DNA of 64,000 bases from Marinobacterium mangrovicola (lineage in GTDB: Bacteria > Pseudomonadota > Gammaproteobacteria > Pseudomonadales > Balneatricaceae), in NCBI RefSeq assembly GCF_004339595.1, contig NZ_SMFU01000001.1, forward strand, positions 1-64,000. Reading direction: 5' to 3'. The notes beneath the pieces were generated by a model, which saw only the letters and a list, made by a program, of their open reading frames with translations, ran no database searches and had not been told where the DNA came from. How positions within the stretch are numbered: position 1 is the first letter of the stretch; each line of letters begins with the position of its first letter. The translations under genes and the position numbers were made by a program. Positions 63,730 to 64,000 of the stretch are shown piece after piece.

Positions 63730-64000
63730 ATGCTGAAGTGCGCCACTTTCGATCTCGACGATACCCTCTGGGAAGTTGACCCGGTCATCCGTCTGGCCAA
63801 CCAAACGCTCTGGCAGTGGCTCGAAGATAACGCCGGCAGCTTTACCCGGTTACATCAGCCCGCGGACCTGGTCGAAGGCTCCAAACTGCGCGACGAACTG
63901 CTGGCGGAGCAACCGGAGATCGCCCACAGCATGTCACTGGTGCGTCTGCGGCTGCTGGAGAAAGGGCTGGAGCGCTGCGGTTTCAGCGCACAGGAAGCCG
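63730..64000 (+). CDS. HAD-family hydrolase, YigB-like (cut by window end)
   Basis: Only the first 90 codons are present. The start MLKCATFDLDDTLWEV has the HAD motif I (DLDDT), preceded by AGGAG about 9 bases before. In E. coli yigB (an FMN phosphatase) follows xerC, so the identity is likely. Confidence 0.85.
   Translation, partial: MLKCATFDLDDTLWEVDPVIRLANQTLWQWLEDNAGSFTRLHQPADLVEGSKLRDELLAEQPEIAHSMSLVRLRLLEKGLERCGFSAQEA

Overview
The window is a chromosomal segment of a gammaproteobacterium, most like the Pseudomonas/Oceanospirillales (Marinobacterium-type) group. The signs are pyrE next to a pseudomonad-type Crc protein, a cyaY|lptM-lysA-dapF-DUF484-xerC-HAD block in the conserved order, MexAB-OprM/AcrR-type efflux genes, and moderately high GC coding DNA throughout except for one AT-rich tract at about 49.7-52.06 kb. 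The species is an inference from gene order and protein resemblance; no database search was possible.

Layout. 1-1.05 kb: no gene, but palindromic intergenic repeats. 1.05-4.6 kb: tRNA-Phe, pyrE, crc, rph, yicC (housekeeping). 4.6-10.8 kb: a tricarboxylate-type locus in which a TctD/TctE two-component system and a stand-alone periplasmic binding protein face a tctCBA transporter operon. 11.0-17.5 kb: a lipoprotein MFP-RND-OMF efflux operon with a divergent TetR/AcrR repressor and a recognisable AcrR-type operator. 17.7-20.0 kb: HDOD/EAL signalling protein, TauE-like exporter and a small DUF1413-like protein. 20.1-23.2 kb: ilvD and ald, divergent. 23.4-26.4 kb: a glycine-zipper protein, a PepSY protein and a PhoP/PhoQ-like pair. 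26.4-29.0 kb: argE-argA. 29.1-31.1 kb: phosphate transporter with its PhoU-like partner. 31.3-42.1 kb: CYTH triphosphatase, asparaginase, a DODA-type dioxygenase, the aapJQMP amino-acid ABC transporter with a candidate sigma-54 promoter, and glnE. 42.5-43.5 kb: ilvE. 43.7-59.3 kb: an envelope glycan/LPS region. 59.4-64.0 kb: cyaY, lptM, lysA, dapF, DUF484, xerC and the start of a HAD phosphatase.

The genes fall into three working groups. One is nitrogen and amino-acid economy (argA, argE, ilvD, ilvE, ald, asparaginase, aap uptake, glnE, lysA, dapF). A second is small-molecule transport and its sensing (tct, efflux, Pit). The third is outer-membrane glycolipid construction (several glycosyltransferases, LpxL, WaaA). 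The most striking combination is a GT2 + GtrA + ChbG/YdjC deacetylase + GT39 set beside lpxL and waaA. It resembles the Francisella FlmF2-NaxD-FlmK route that puts galactosamine on lipid A, here with a GtrA-type candidate flippase. An AT-rich nitroreductase/polysaccharide pyruvyl transferase pair inside the same region looks horizontally acquired. No CRISPR array, transposase, integrase of a mobile element, prophage or rRNA was seen.
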